Shown: piece by piece, positions 1 to 12,172 of the stretch
Layout of the letters: every line of letters begins with the position of its first letter
How positions within the stretch are numbered: the stretch's first letter is position 1
Assembly (NCBI GenBank): GCA_900073065.1
Contig: FJOG01000048.1
Coordinates: 44,740 to 108,739 of the forward strand
Direction: 5' to 3'
Source: Phialocephala subalpina
Taxonomy: Eukaryota; Ascomycota; Leotiomycetes; Helotiales; Mollisiaceae
DNA length: 64,000 nt
Program-made: the position numbers and the translations under genes
The notes under the pieces: generated by a model
Database searches by the model: none
The model's input: the letters and a program-made list of their open reading frames with translations, nothing else
Told to the model about the DNA's origin: nothing

Positions 1-796
1 TTGATCTTATGTGGATCGGTGGCCAGACTTTAGTGATGTAGATCGGATGCCATAGCAGAAGACGAAGAAGACAAGGAGGGCGCAATAGTGGAGGTATTAT
101 TGATTCTGGGGAGCACGGAGAGGATTGGGGAAGGGCCATGTGCGATCATTCTTTCAATCATTGATGTCCAATGCTGTTGGGTATGGTTACATTCTTCGCG
201 GCAGAGGTCTTGGCCGGGGTAGTTTATGGAGATGGAGATGGAAAAAGCAGAGGTTTCTGGGAAGGCAAGAAGATCTATACACATGCTCCCATGTCAAAAG
301 CTACTAACATTATACAGGGGTCTTGGTTATGAGACTTCCATAGTTCTCTCTCACATTGGGAAAACGGAGGTCAAAGCTCAATCGTCTGTGAGACATTGGG
401 TCGCCGTTGCATTGTTCCATTCCTCCGCTTGAGAATATACATACACTTCTTCATCTAGCCTCAAAAGCTCGATGCCCTAGCTCGTCATAAATAACCAGAG
501 CCCACAAGTTTTCAAGGACCAAGCAACGGTGAATCATCAGCTGAAAATGGATACTCGATGAATGACTTACAAACTACACAGATATTGTGATTGTGTCGAG
601 TCATGACTAACAGTCATTCCACCATCCGTCACGAGTATAAATTCCTCAGTGCAGAGAGCGTATCTTCCTTTATATCTCAACGCTGCCACATTGCTCAATC
701 CTATCGAACTCTGCATCAGCTAAACACAACCCTCCAACCCAGTCAGCCTCCCAATATCCAGAGAAGCTCATTACGCGCACTCAGTCAACCATCACT
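1..796. other. Intergenic, nothing convincing
   Basis: No open frame here has coding character. A TATA-like box (TATAAA at 636-641) lies about 160 bases upstream of a possible short spliced frame starting at 797, which is the only sign of a promoter. Confidence 0.5.
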
Positions 797-979
797 ATGG
801 CCTTCTACGGACCACGAGATCTCAGACGTATGCTTGACCATGATGAATGGTGAGCAATGTTCTGGTCTTGAATACGTATTATATATCATGCTTTTCTTTT
901 CTCGACTTCAAACTCTCTCATAAATTCATACAGCCTCAAACACATTAATCAATCTATACAATCAACCAATAGCAAGTAA
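797..979 (+). CDS. Possible very short spliced gene
   Basis: An ATG at 797 opens MAFYGPRDLRRMLDHDE, then a GT donor (GTGAGC) at 850 and an AG at 932-933 give exons 797-849 and 934-979. The joined frame is 32 residues and ends at TAA 977-979. A TATA-like box sits upstream at 636-641. A further GTAAGT lies at the end of exon 2, so the real gene could extend or be a decayed 5' end of a longer one. I do not recognise the product. This is a weak call based only on splice-site and promoter position. Confidence 0.22.
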
Positions 980-3008
980 GTCAAAAGAAACCAGCCCTCA
1001 TGAGTAGTCGCAAATCCGCCGATCGCTCCTTTACTATCGCCGAAAAAGTCTAGCCGAGAGATCGTGGACAACAGAAGAATATGAAACGCAGCTTACACCA
1101 AATTCTAATTAGCTAACCATTTCAATTCAAGTTTGAGGTTCAGCGAGCCACAAACTTGTCAAGCTTTTATGGTTCTTAGTCTAGTCCAAGGAGTATGAGA
1201 GCCTTATCGTATCGTAGTATATTAGGCTCCCAGGTACGTTTGCAATTACTAAATATCGTTGGTGATCACTGCCTACGAATCAATACAAGGAATATGGACT
1301 GTTAGCTGGGAAATTGGCGCGCCGCGTCGAGTGAGCCCGTGGTGGCACAGGGCATAACGACTTCGTAGCCTACTATTGCATGGAAAGGTCACGGCAATGG
1401 TGGCCAATTGCATCAAATTGAATGACATATCTAGCTCAAAGAGTATATTCTAGAGTACGGACTAGATGTATCCTCAGATCGCACCGTAGGTCTGAGTATA
1501 TTCCTGTAGTACGAAATTCACCTTAATGCACGTGCACTTCAGCGAGAGGGGTCCAAAATCAGCTCCGCCGTGAACCTTGTAAGGGAGCAGGAACGGTCTC
1601 CTAGGCAAATCTCGGCAAGGAAACTGTAGCCAGGGTACACAAGGGGGTCGAAAAGGTTCCACATGATCGTGCTCGGGTTCTGCTCAAGAATGCTCACCGT
1701 CGGAAACTTCTACCGGGTCACGAGGGGGCCAAAACAGGCCGCTAGGGTGCCAAAACGGACCCCCGCTTATAGTGCTCTGGCTGACTCAGGGAGTGCTTGG
1801 GATGCTCAGGCAGGACTCAAGAACGCTCACCCTTGGCTCAGGTTAGAGCGGCGACTGCTCAGGTCCAAAGACGGAAATGGACTTTGGTGGGCTCACTTGT
1901 CGTCTGAGATTATAGTGGTTATATCTCGCTTGGATAGATAATAAGAAAGCTTGTTAGGAGGTTGTGACTTGAAAGTCCAGAGGAAGGAGAGGACTTATTC
2001 TTGTGAAAAGTATAGGGTATAGATAGTATAAGCTGTGGACATCTTTTTATCAATAGTACGGAAGAAAGAAAGAAAGAAGTGCAAAGCTATATCTAAAAGA
2101 GCAAGTCGATATTGGATACTGCTCGAACCCATTTAAAATTAAGGGGCAAAGCTCGCTTATCCCTCCCCCTAAAAATTGCCCTACCTTAGCTCACGACAAA
2201 ATCTCTTCTTAGTATCTTTGGTCTTCTGCAAATGTCTTTGAGAAATCATTGTGGTTTCTTGAGAGGCTTGGATGCAGAGTATCAAACCTCGCGTTTTTCT
2301 CAAACTGTAATGCCGCAATTGCTTCTGGGGGATCTACAATAAGCATCATATCAAATCAAATATATAACCTTGAATAGCAAAGTTCTATAAGTAGCCTCTA
2401 GTATACCTAATCAATTGGCGCATCATATTATCATATTAATCTTAAGTGCATCAGAAGCATTAGGGCATTTGCGAAGCTGTTCTTTGATGAGATTCCTTGA
2501 AGTGATTATGTTGTGGTCAAAAGATCATCCCCAGTTGGAAGAATAAAACACAAGATGTTCAGTGTTGATGAAAAGATTGTGTCTGATCTTGCTAGTCAGA
2601 CATTCTCTTTCAAATCTGTTTCATCTGTGTTAAGAGTTGTTGCTTCATACAAATGTTCTCAGAACCATACTCATTTCTGCTTGAAGTTGACACCTCTCTT
2701 CCTAGGCGTCAGAGGCGAGACTGCCAGTAGCCTCATTATTTCCTCTTTCAGATGATTCAACCTGTTTGTACTATTTGTACTAACGCTAAAAAGCGGAGGC
2801 CCTCCGCTTTCGCACCGGCTTGGCGAGTATAAATTCGTCGACCGTTTCACAAGTTCATTCTTTCGACATCTTCCTCGACACGCCTCTTCCCCAGAGACTT
2901 CAATCTACCTTCACAGCATCTGGACTTCTTCAATCCAAGTCAATAATACATTCATACCCTTCGTACTCCTTAAATACCTCTTCTGCACCCCGCACCAAAG
3001 CTGCAATC
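980..3008. other. Gene-poor stretch with CTCAGG-rich patch
   Basis: No supported gene. The part at about 1770-1865 is rich in GCTCAGG/GACTCAGG words spaced roughly 10-25 bases apart, and 1550-1760 has repeated CCAAAAC/GGTGCC words. The rest is unremarkable. A TATA-like TATAAATT at 2828-2835 lies about 180 bases upstream of the secreted-protein pseudogene at 3009. Confidence 0.5.
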
Positions 3009-3624
3009 ATGAAGTACACCGTGGTTTCCGTTGCTCTCCTCTCGACTTTGGTCTCCACTAGTCGCCAACTCTATCAAGTTTCTTGCTACCGATAAGCTCG
3101 ACCACAAGGTCTGCTGGTCTCCCAACTCTGGCTTCCCATCCATTGTTTCCACCGGTCTCAATGGAGAGCAGAGTGTCACAGTTGGCTCCCTCAAGGCTGG
3201 GTTGGCAAGTTCCATGCTGCCCCTCAAGGTGGTGTAAGTCTCCATCTCCTTTATACTCTCTCAGCTTCTGCGCAAAATAACATTCCTGTTACGCAAAGTT
3301 TTGAAACGGAGTCTCTTACTGATTTGATTATTTTTCTAGAGATGCGACCTCCCAGCTGTCACTAGTCGGGCCTCCTTCCGGGGTCGGACTGGCTTGACTT
3401 GGTTCGAGGTCTTGACGAACCGCGCCGGTCCACCCGATAACAGTGGTATCCACGAAATCATGGCCCCTGGTCGAAGCAGCATCGCCGGCTGCACTTGATT
3501 CTCATGTGCCCAGGGCCCACCAGGGAGTCAACCGCCTCTTGTCAACAGCTTCAAGTTGGACACGGATGCTGTCGACTTGCTGGTTACTGTTGGCGACTTC
3601 GGCAAATCTCGTCGCGGTGATTAG
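3009..3624 (+). pseudogene. Small secreted protein, DNase1-like family, broken
   Basis: The ATG at 3009 starts a clear signal peptide (MKYTVVSVALLSTLVS). The mature part is readable only by changing frame: ANSIKFLATDKLDHKVCW begins one base out of frame after the signal, and QGWVGKFHAAPQGG lies one frame further on. An intron (GTAAGT near 3235, TCTAG near 3340) precedes a second exon with TGLTWFEVLTN and IHEIM, an in-frame TGA after SSIAGCT, and then an open tail ending KLDTDAVDLLVTVGDFG before TAG 3622-3624. The order and spacing of these motifs recall fungal small secreted proteins annotated as DNase1-like; that assignment is from memory. Two frameshifts and one nonsense codon make it non-functional as read. 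Confidence 0.6.
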
Positions 3625-4727
3625 GTGCCTTCCATAAGTTGTATGTTCGTTGTATCTCCTACGGAATGGCGTTCGCTAACCTGATCATAGATGCATGACA
3701 CCCAATGTTCCTTCGTTCTCGAGCTCTTGACAATCGTGGAGGATCTCTGACAAAGCTTCGGGCGGACATACACAAGAAATGGTAGTGGAGTTTGCTTGGT
3801 TCTGCTTGGTTTTGATGGGGTTTGCTATTGGGTTTCTCGATATTCCTGCTTGCTGGATTCTTTCAGGACCATAGAAGCTGGAGTTCTTTGAGAAGGCGTG
3901 ATGTATAGACCAATAAATCGCAGTGCTTTCCGTAAATGCATCACACCGTCCCACTACGATTCTCACTCTTCACATGTTCCTCAACCTCAGGGCCGTTCAA
4001 ATTCACCTTTTACCTCTATACTGCAATGAATTCCAGCTGCTGATAATATCTCGAAGCTCCTTCTCAGATACCGGCAGCGCAGTAGGCCGCAGCTAATTGT
4101 TTCTATTCCACATTGTCCCGGAAACCCTGGAACAAGTAGTTTGGTATGGGAATATTCTCATGCCATTTCCTATTTCCATCTCTGGACCTGAGCAGCAGCT
4201 GCTTTAGCCTGAGCAATAGGTGAGCCGAGGGTAAGCATTCCTGAGCACCGCCTGAGTACCGCCTGAGAACGCTAAAGAAGCTTGAGCAGCCATTTTAGTA
4301 TCCGCAGAGGCTAGTTTTGGCTCCCTTTAGGCTCGCTTACACTTTCCTCGTCTTGTCTCTAGGCTATACTCTTGCTGAGTAAGAGGTCACGTGTACGCTA
4401 TAGGCAGGGTGAACGATACTGAATTGACTGCTGTTCTACAGTGGTAAGTAGCCTGTATTTATAGATGCCGCAGGCCCTGAAGCTCCTTAATCATATGCTA
4501 TAATTGAGGCTCCAGCCCCTATACTTTTCCTGTACAGCTGAACCCTTCAGCTGTAGCTTCAGCGCGGCTACAGTGACTTGCCACTATAGCTTACATAAGC
4601 TACAGGGCCTCGGGAGCATCAGGCACCTGAAAATGCAACACAGCAGGAAAATTCGTACTCGGAAACTGGGTTGAACACAAAGGCTCACCAAACCTCATGA
4701 TCCTGGTCATATTCGACACCAAATTCC
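3625..4727. other. Intergenic with CTGAGC-word cluster
   Basis: No supported gene; the minus-strand frame at 3685-3966 has no recognisable features. Between about 4190 and 4310 the word CCTGAGC/TTGAGC/GTGAGC recurs about every 10-15 bases. Positions 4540-4620 are rich in GCTACAG/CTACAG words. The segment ends in the promoter region of the HET gene. Confidence 0.5.
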
Positions 4728-6890
4728 ATGAATTCCATAACACTCAATACTCTTCGGGAGCCCGATGAATCAACCATTCAATTAAAGACAGTTCCGAGCT
4801 CGACATGCCCGGATCCCATTGGTGAACTTTCAGCCTCACTGGAAGCGATCGAAATTTTACCCGGAGGGCTTTGCTCAGTATGCAATTCAATGACAGCCAC
4901 TTCTGACGGATTGATATCCCTAATCACGACAGAAGGCTATGCTCACCACGCTTTCCCTCATCTCCAAGCGTCAGCGAAGAGTGGATGTGGGTTCTGTGCT
5001 TCGATATTCAGCCACCTATCACGTGCACGGCTGGCTACACTAGATTCCGACGAGAAGAAGGTCGAGGTACCATTCGACGAGAATGTGCGAACACATATCT
5101 TTGGTCATTGTGAAGAGATGATACGGGAAAGGAAACGGACCTCCATTCTGAAGTGTATTACCGTGGAATTTATTTTTGAGTCTAGAAAATGCATACTGCA
5201 TGTTCCAGCGCCGAATTCTCCATTTCTTATGGAAAGCACTTTAGCCTTCAAGGTTTTTACGGACATATCAGAGCAAATTCGTAAATGCCCGCTTTTGATA
5301 GGAGGTAGGCATGATTAAATATTTTCAATGATAAATGACTAACATTGTTCAGGCAAGTGGGAGTTGCTTTCCTTCGACCAAAAAAATCCCCAAATTTCTG
5401 TAACGGGGAAGAAAATTGCGGAGGAAAGCAGAAAGCTGCTACATGAATGTGCGACCAAGCACTCTTCGACTTGCCCCTCTGGTCTCATTACGCGCCTGCC
5501 AACACGTGTCCTTAATATCAATTCGGACAGGAACAGCCAAGGACTAAGTCTTCATATCAGCGCAGCAGATGAGCGGGGTCAGTATGCTGCCCTAAGTTAC
5601 TGCTGGGGACCACCTCCACATGACTGTTTTACAACAAGATCCACACTTGATGATCCCTCAAAATTTGACTGGGAAAAACTACCAGCAACCATCAAAGATG
5701 CCGTCAATGTGACACGAGATTTGGGTATACGTTATCTTTGGGTGGATTCTTTGTGCATTGCCCAGGATGATGAAGCGGATAAGTCCGAGGAAATCAAAAG
5801 CATGGGTCGGATCTACAAGAATGCAGCAGTCACAATAGCGGCTGCGAGCACCCCCAGTGTCCATGAAGGATTTCTTGAAGATCGTCCAATACCAATTACT
5901 GAGTTCCCTATCGAAATCTGGGGAAACAGGAAACTCAATTTTAAGTTTTGGATTCATCAGAACATGCTCAAAGGTCCGAAAGAGCCTTTAGACCGTCGTG
6001 GGTGGACTTTCCAAGAATCGCTTCTCTCCCCACGAATCTTGTACTATGGTTCAAAGGACCTTGTCTGGAAGTGTCAATTGAAAACTTTCCAGCCTGTCCT
6101 TCCATCGCACGACCTCTATAGCACGAGTCCTCTATGGGGTGACATATATCGCCTTCCCAGCGCAATCTTCGATCTTCCTTCAGGAACCCCCTTATTAATC
6201 ACGGACTTCTGGCTTCGCATACAAACCAATTACTCCCGGAGGAAGCTCGGGCTTACTGAAGACCGTTATCGCGCCCTAGGTGGTATAGTCGAAGAAATCC
6301 AACGAGTGACTGGAGACACTTACATCGCGGGCGTATGGAAGAACAACATTGTGGAAGCGCTAGCTTGGTTTGATACCGATACTGCGATCGAAGATGCGGC
6401 TCCACAAGTTGCGAAACCTCCCACCGATCGTCCATCCTGGTCTTGGCTTGCGCGACTCCGCCCAATAAGTGCACTGTCTCTTCAAGCTTTTGATGACACC
6501 AGGCGCATGGAGCTTTTGTCTTGGTCAGTGAAACTTACTGATGAGAGCGCGCCATTTGGACACGTTGAAGCAGCAGAACTTGAGGTTTCAGGACTCGTGA
6601 TTCAAACCACGAAAATACCTGCAGATATCATAGCCAAGAAATCCCGGTTTTTCAAGCTCATGTTGGATTTTAATGTCCCAAATAGTGGCGAGAAAGCGCC
6701 TATCAACCGCGTGCGTGAGGATTATTACTACTTTCTGCTTGGGCGGAACGGTGTTGGGACTATTGCACTTTTACTACAGTCTTTGGAAGATGGATCTTTC
6801 ATTCGACTAGGCATCGCGTCAATGAGCGACATGACGTCTACCATATGGTCTATGGCTGATGCTCACAGGATGAAGCTCAAACTAGTATGA
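4728..6890 (+). CDS. HET-domain protein (heterokaryon incompatibility)
   Basis: Exons 4728-5304 and 5353-6890 join into a 704-residue protein. The 48 bp intron has GTAGGC donor, a GACTAAC branch site and CAG acceptor, and the phase is kept. The HET domain lies in exon 2: YAALSYCWG, then LPATIKDAVNVTRDLGIRYL, WVDSLCIAQDD, and MGRIYKNAAVTIAAAS, which are the classic HET blocks, followed by RRGWTFQESLLSPRILYY. Upstream, the N-terminal part has paired cysteines (LCSVC and CGFC), often seen in front of fungal HET domains. HET proteins trigger cell death after fusion of genetically different hyphae; a specific partner cannot be read here. The gene looks intact. No partner domain (NACHT, ankyrin, WD) follows, so this is a HET-only architecture. 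Confidence 0.92.
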
Positions 6891-8076
6891 GCCGTTTGGC
6901 ATAAGAACATGATTTCGCTTATCTCGACTTTCAAGTTGCCTCTCGAGTTTTGATTCCCGAGCATTGCCTCCGGGACTATACGCCGCACAAATGTGACAAC
7001 GTGCAATGATTATTTGTGATACAATTTCAAACTAGGTAGATTGATAAGTCTTCAAATAAGCGGTCTGCAATATGACTACAGAACTTGAATATATTGGGAA
7101 ACATCGACTTTCAGTGTCATTAAGTAGTATGAGATTGATCACTAGATGCTGCGACTACACCAGAAAGTTATAGGGGTCAAAGACGACGAAAATCAAAGTA
7201 GGTAAGGTAAAGGTTAATATCAATAGGATATACCTCTCTATTATGGAAGGTAAAAAGCTAAGAGAGGAAAGAATATTTGGGATCCCTAGCTAGGGGAAGA
7301 GGGGCCTGAAAAGGCCCCTCATTAAAAGTTAATAATTTCTAGTAAGCGCTTAAGTAAGGTAAGCAGGCCGGAGCAAACCTGAGCCGAAGCTGAGCCGGCC
7401 CTAAGCCGAGCCTGAGCAAAGGCAGCGCTGCTCACGTGAGACATCGGGGTTGGGAAATGCAAACATTCCCGTCCTGTATCATGTGAACCTGATTCTTAGA
7501 TACTCTCCAATGGCGCATTGAAAATCACCTTCCATCGTCTACCACAAAATCTCCTAGCAACCCTCCGCTTTTCCCCATGAGGCTCATTCTAACTAGACAC
7601 CTGCTATCTGTGCTAAGTCTTCGGAGATGGAAAGGATTGATAGATGGTGGTCTGCAAAGCTAGAAGCAAAGTATACGTAAACTTTAATCTGCAGAGCATC
7701 TGCCTATGCAAAACTTTATCGTGCTAAACCATCGATAACTCCGACCCCTTTTGGACTTTAGCATCTTCAGTCGAACGACGGCAATTGGTCAGAGACGCTT
7801 CCTTGAGGCCCCTGAAAACCTTTGGATTTAAGGGATCGCTGATGACGTTTCTGTGGTTGGTGCTTCGTTCCCCTATGCTAGCGATGCAGAAATATTCGGA
7901 GTTTTGAGGAAGAGGTTGGCGGGAGGAGGAAGTTTCGCCGAATGTAGAAGTATTTAGAGGTTCGATAATCCCAAATTGGGAACGCAACGACCACATTAAA
8001 CGCATTAGACAACGACTTCGCGACATTCCCGAATGATAAAACCAATTGAGAATCAACGAAAAGGTCTAGCCTATCT
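6891..8076. other. Intergenic, second CTGAGC-word cluster
   Basis: No supported gene. A patch at about 7370-7440 again carries repeated CCTGAGC/GCTGAGC/GCCGAGC words. 7190-7360 is purine-rich with short AT stretches. The overlapping minus-strand frames at 7724-8111 have no recognisable domain. Confidence 0.5.
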
Positions 8077-8984
8077 AAAGTCAACTTCCTCAGCCGATGC
8101 ATCAAAATCATCGGAGACCTCTACAAACCATCACCGGGAGCACCCGACCGCAAAAGCGCCGGCATCGTCGCAGCCTATCCCTGGACCAGCGTCAAAGAAC
8201 AATCATCAGGCCTGTACGCCCAACTCCTAGCCGAGCAAGGCTTCATCGCAGTCGCCTACGATGTAGCATACCAAGGAGAGAGAGAGAAGGATAGCCTCGC
8301 CATTTAGAAGATCCAGCCCAGCGAGTGGAAAATATCAAATCCGCAATCACCTTCCTGACCAGCACGGACGGCGCCAACGCTGAACGTATCGGTGTCCTGG
8401 GCATCTGTGACTCAGGGGGGTATGTTTGCAACGCAGCTCAGACTAATGTCCGTATCAAGAGCTTTGCTACTATTGTAGCTGTCTGCACTGGAGTCATGGC
8501 CAGAGAAGGCTTGCCAAAAGGAACTTCCAATCTCGAGGTACTGAAAGGACAACTTGCCGCTGCAGCACAGGATCGAAATGGGGAGGCTAAGGGAAAGAAA
8601 CCAACTACGGTTACAATGATTCCTGACAAGCTCGAAGATGCACCTGCTGACATGCCATCTGCGTTCCGGGATTTGTTAAGCTATTACCGGACTCCTCGCA
8701 GGAATCACCCTCGAGCACCGAACATTGCGCTTCCGAGGAGCTAAGGACATGATGGCGACGTACAGCTCGTTTCGATTCGATTCGCTCATTTCGCTACGTC
8801 CGTTGCTCATGATAACTGGGAGTAAAGTAGAGACGAAGAACTATAGCGAGGATGCGGTCAAGATGCGCAGGAGCCGAAGGAGCTGTTTGCTGTTCCGGAG
8901 AAGACTCATACAGATCTTTATGACGACTATCATGGCGCTCTTCCCAAGCTTGTGCCGTTCTTCGAGGGTTCGTTGGCGAAGTAA
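8077..8984 (+). pseudogene. Alpha/beta hydrolase (dienelactone-hydrolase-like), broken
   Basis: Conserved alpha/beta-hydrolase text runs through three frames. First comes IIGDLYKP with AGIVAAYPWTSVKEQSSGLYAQ and LLAEQGFIAVAYDVAYQGE, ending at an in-frame TAG near 8305. A shift leads to VENIKSAITFLTS and the block GVLGICDSGGY; where this family usually has its nucleophile elbow, the position is occupied by C-D-S. A shift near 8860 is followed by KELFAVPEKTHTDLYDDY, which holds the expected C-terminal histidine, and the frame ends at TAA 8982-8984. At least two frameshifts and one stop mark it as dead. No start codon is evident in frame upstream of 8077. The closest family I recognise is the fungal/bacterial hydrolases related to YcjY/DLH. 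Confidence 0.7.
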
Positions 8985-9165
8985 ATGCGGGAGGAGGGTG
9001 GGTTGAATCAAAGGTTCATTAGAATATCCACATTCTGTATCTTAATTCAGCTGTTCATCAAGTGCTCAATCAATCCCAAACATTCCAAACCAGACAGTTC
9101 ATTCTGTTGAGAATTTCGGCAAGTCACTCCTGTTTCTAGAGTGTCAGAAGACTGTAAGACAGCAC

Positions 9166-10622
9166 TTAGACTTGGTTATTCTCATCTTCTTTCTCTTTCT
9201 TCTCAGCGAGGTCCTTCAGACAAGGAGCAAAGAACATCTCTCCAGTCATCGCTTTCCAAAACGTGCCACCTGCGACCACAAGCCATAGTGTAACCACAAT
9301 AATGGAGAATATCTGTGCATGTCAGCTAGTTTATACATTTGCTGAAGTCGAACATAAGACGCACTATTCCAATAATCTTGAAGAAGTCAGAGGGCAGCTC
9401 TTTAGCCATCTGCAACGTGCTGGTTGTGTAAACACCCAGTGGGAACGTGAACCCCCACCACCCCATGTTGAACGGGAACGGATTGCGTGTAAGAGTCGCA
9501 AAGGCGAAGAAGAGCCACACGGTTCCGAAACCCCACATTACAATGGCTATCAGCCAACCGACCACAAACAGAATTTCTCCGGAGTGGACGAGAGAACCAA
9601 TTTCAGGATTTAATGGCAGTGTATCGGTCTCGGGAAAGACTTGCATTGCCATTTTCCCAAGCTCCATGATTGCGAAGCCTCCTTGGCCAAGAGGACCAAG
9701 TGGTAGGAGGACTGACACGATGACCTCTCTTGGTGGTAGATTATACATGGTGAGTCGTTGGAAGTAGATGACGAGCACGACCATGGCGAGAGGAACACCC
9801 ATGCCCCAGAGAATATAGGATGTGATGATCGTCCAGAGAGCATGCTGTGGGTTGGGCAGAACGGACGCAACGATGCCTCCTGACGCAGCTGCAACGATTG
9901 GCGGGACGATGGGGAGAAGCCATGTCGCGAGCATATTCTGGAGTGATGCTGTATGGATGTACATCCTTCGGATCTCGTCAGCCTCTCTTCGATTTTGATA
10001 GTAGAAAGATAGAGCATACGTAGCGAAGGGGATAGAGAAACAGCACAGAATTGATACCAGCACATCGAACCACCATAACCCCCAGGCCTTCGGATCATTA
10101 GAACATGTGTAAAGCTCGAATAAACCCAAAACATACCACGTATGGCCATAATCCTCCCCATGCAGGAACACAGATGAATACGATCATGTTTATGATTGTT
10201 GCTAGACCCATTGGGAACGTGCCAACGAACAGACTCTGACCCGGATGGCGTATCATGGCGATGAATATCTCTGGATAGAGAACGTATCGCAACAAAGATA
10301 TGAGGAAAAATACGACGAACAATACAACGTTCAGGACAAATATTCCAACAGAAAGCCAATACAGCCACTCGCCATTATATGGGAGGTTATAGAGGAGGAT
10401 GGAGACGATGCCTGTCCCCATGGTCACGGAAAACCATCTGCCATATATCATGAGCTTCCAAATTAATGCATCTCATGTAGCGGAGACTTACGAAGGCGTG
10501 AAGTTTCGCACAATTTTCCTCCATCCTTCCTCCTCTTTTCTCTTCCTGCTCGTGGTGGTAGTGTCTACGTCCTCACTCCTCTCCCTCTCGCTCGAGTCCG
10601 TGTTCGCAAATCGTCGATTCAT
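9166..10622 (-). CDS. SSU1: Sulfite efflux pump (SSU1, TDT/SLAC1 family)
   Basis: Four exons (10622-10492, 10437-10137, 10087-9365, 9312-9166) give a 433-residue protein; the introns are 54, 49 and 52 bp with GT-AG ends and kept phases. The N-terminus is charged and cytosolic, then NFTPSWFSVTMGTGIVSILL opens the first membrane segment. Further diagnostic blocks are GTFPMGLATIINM, WGLWWFDVLVS and GWWGFTFPLGVY, within about ten hydrophobic segments. These are characteristic of the tellurite-resistance/dicarboxylate transporter fold and of fungal Ssu1, which exports sulfite across the plasma membrane. A C4-dicarboxylate (Mae1) role is the alternative, but the motif set favours Ssu1. It is transcribed head to head with RAD10, with 347 bp between start codons. 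Confidence 0.92.
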
Positions 10623-10969
10623 TTGAAGATGATAGGAAATAGCAAGCAGTGAGATCAATTGGATATTAGTACCATTCTACGAAGGCAGCCACCACTTAAG
10701 TAGGAATGCATCGTGATTAATAAGTTTTGGAGACTTTCCTTAGCTTAAAACCATTAGCGCTTGCTTAGGAAGTCATACGACTATGAATCGGGCACTTTCG
10801 GATTTCTTTCGTGTGTTTTCGGATTGATGTTGATGAATGTGACAATTCAAGTGAAGTGACAAATAGAGGTGGCGAGGCTGACAAGGCCGTTCATGCCTGA
10901 TCAGGTATCCACTTGACCTCATGTTAACAGGTGAAGCATCTTCACCCATTACAGTAAGACAAGGACGAT
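10623..10969. promoter_or_regulatory. Shared upstream region of SSU1 and RAD10
   Basis: The 347 bases between the two divergent start codons must hold both promoters. I see no strong TATA box and no obvious palindromic operator; AT-rich patches lie at 10660-10680 and 10720-10760. Whether the two genes are co-regulated cannot be read from sequence. Confidence 0.45.
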
Positions 10970-12172
10970 ATGGACGACGACGACGAATTCGGCGCGGATG
11001 CAGACTTTCTTGCTGCTCTCGCAGCAAGTGAAGCTGCCGCCGCGCCTCCTCGAGTCCAGCAGCCAACTCCACAAAGAATTCAGCAACCTACTCCTCAACG
11101 CCTCGACCGCGCCCCTCCAACGACGACTTCATCAGGTCCGAAAGTCGTTCAACCTACACCTCAAGCCATAGCGTCGCGCTCTACAGGCTCCTCGATTCTC
11201 GTGTCCCCACGGCAGAAAGGCAATCCTATCCTCACGAACCTCCGATCGTTTGCGTGGGAATACTCCGATATACCAGCAGACTATGTCCTTGGTCTGACGA
11301 CATGCGCGCTCTTTCTTTCCCTCAAATACCATCGACTGCACCCTGAATACATATACAATCGAATCAAATCTCTGCAAGGAAAATATAATTTACGTGTCTT
11401 GTTGACTATGGTGGACATTGGCAACCATGAAGATAGTTTGAAAGAGCTCTCGAAGACGAGTTTGGTCAACAATGTTACAGTCATATTATGTTGGAGTGCT
11501 GCAGAAGCCGCGAGATATCTGGAACTGTACAAGAGCTATGAACATGCGAATGCGAGTGCTATCAGAGGAACGGAAAGTAAGGGATATGCTGAGAAGATGG
11601 TGGATTTTGTGACTGTGCCGAGGAGTATCAACAAGACAGATGCTGTATCATTGGTCAGTGCATTTGGAAGTATACGAGCAGCAGTCAACGCCAGACCAGA
11701 GGAAATAGCTGTCGTCGGTGGGTGGGGAGAGAAGAAAGTCAAGAGATGGTCCGCTGTGGTCGATGAGCCATTCCGTGTCAGGAAGGCTGCGAAAAGAGGC
11801 TTGACAAGAAAAGAGACAGCGCAAGATGGTGAAGAGGTGGAGGGTGTCTTGGATAAGGCTTTGCCGTTGGGTCGTGTGCCATTGAGGGATATGCCGGCTC
11901 TACGAAAGGATCCTTCTGCAGATGTTCGTAGCGGATCTGATACCCCAGGAGGGAAGCCCAACGAGGCTCGAGAAGTTGCCAAGCCGTCCGAGACAACCGA
12001 ACAATTCAACATTTGGGACCCAGACGACGACGATGAGGAAGCGCTCATTGCCGCCGCTATGGAAGAAGAAGCAAGAATCGAGAAGGAGAAGAGACAAGAC
12101 AGGGCTAGGAAAGACGACGAACTAAGTGGTGGTGTGGCTGCTGCCCTTGCTAAGCTGCGGGAGAAAGGATAA
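10970..12172 (+). CDS. RAD10: DNA excision repair protein Rad10/ERCC1
   Basis: A single exon of 400 codons. The first 80 residues are acidic and then low-complexity, with repeated QQPTPQR units. From about residue 84 comes the Rad10/ERCC1 central domain (NPILTNLRSFAWEY, then DYVLG, LFLSLKYHRLHPEYI, LRVLLTMVDI), a nuclease-like fold without catalytic function that binds XPA-type partners and DNA. Around residues 220-260 a helix-hairpin-helix region (VSAFGSIRAAV, EIAVVGGWGEKKVKR) should mediate dimerisation with the Rad1/XPF nuclease. The complex cuts 5' of bulky lesions in nucleotide excision repair and trims recombination intermediates. The C-terminal 130 residues are charged and probably disordered. 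The gene appears intact and its start is the first ATG of the frame. Confidence 0.95.
   Translation: MDDDDEFGADADFLAALAASEAAAAPPRVQQPTPQRIQQPTPQRLDRAPPTTTSSGPKVVQPTPQAIASRSTGSSILVSPRQKGNPILTNLRSFAWEYSDIPADYVLGLTTCALFLSLKYHRLHPEYIYNRIKSLQGKYNLRVLLTMVDIGNHEDSLKELSKTSLVNNVTVILCWSAAEAARYLELYKSYEHANASAIRGTESKGYAEKMVDFVTVPRSINKTDAVSLVSAFGSIRAAVNARPEEIAVVGGWGEKKVKRWSAVVDEPFRVRKAAKRGLTRKETAQDGEEVEGVLDKALPLGRVPLRDMPALRKDPSADVRSGSDTPGGKPNEAREVAKPSETTEQFNIWDPDDDDEEALIAAAMEEEARIEKEKRQDRARKDDELSGGVAAALAKLREKG

Noticed and set aside
9610..10368. 252-codon minus-strand frame overlapping SSU1
   Set aside because: Shadow of SSU1 in another frame; the SSU1 frame carries the conserved membrane blocks.
11536..12048. 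170-codon minus-strand frame inside RAD10
   Set aside because: Antisense shadow; Ser-rich translation is a by-product of the coding strand.
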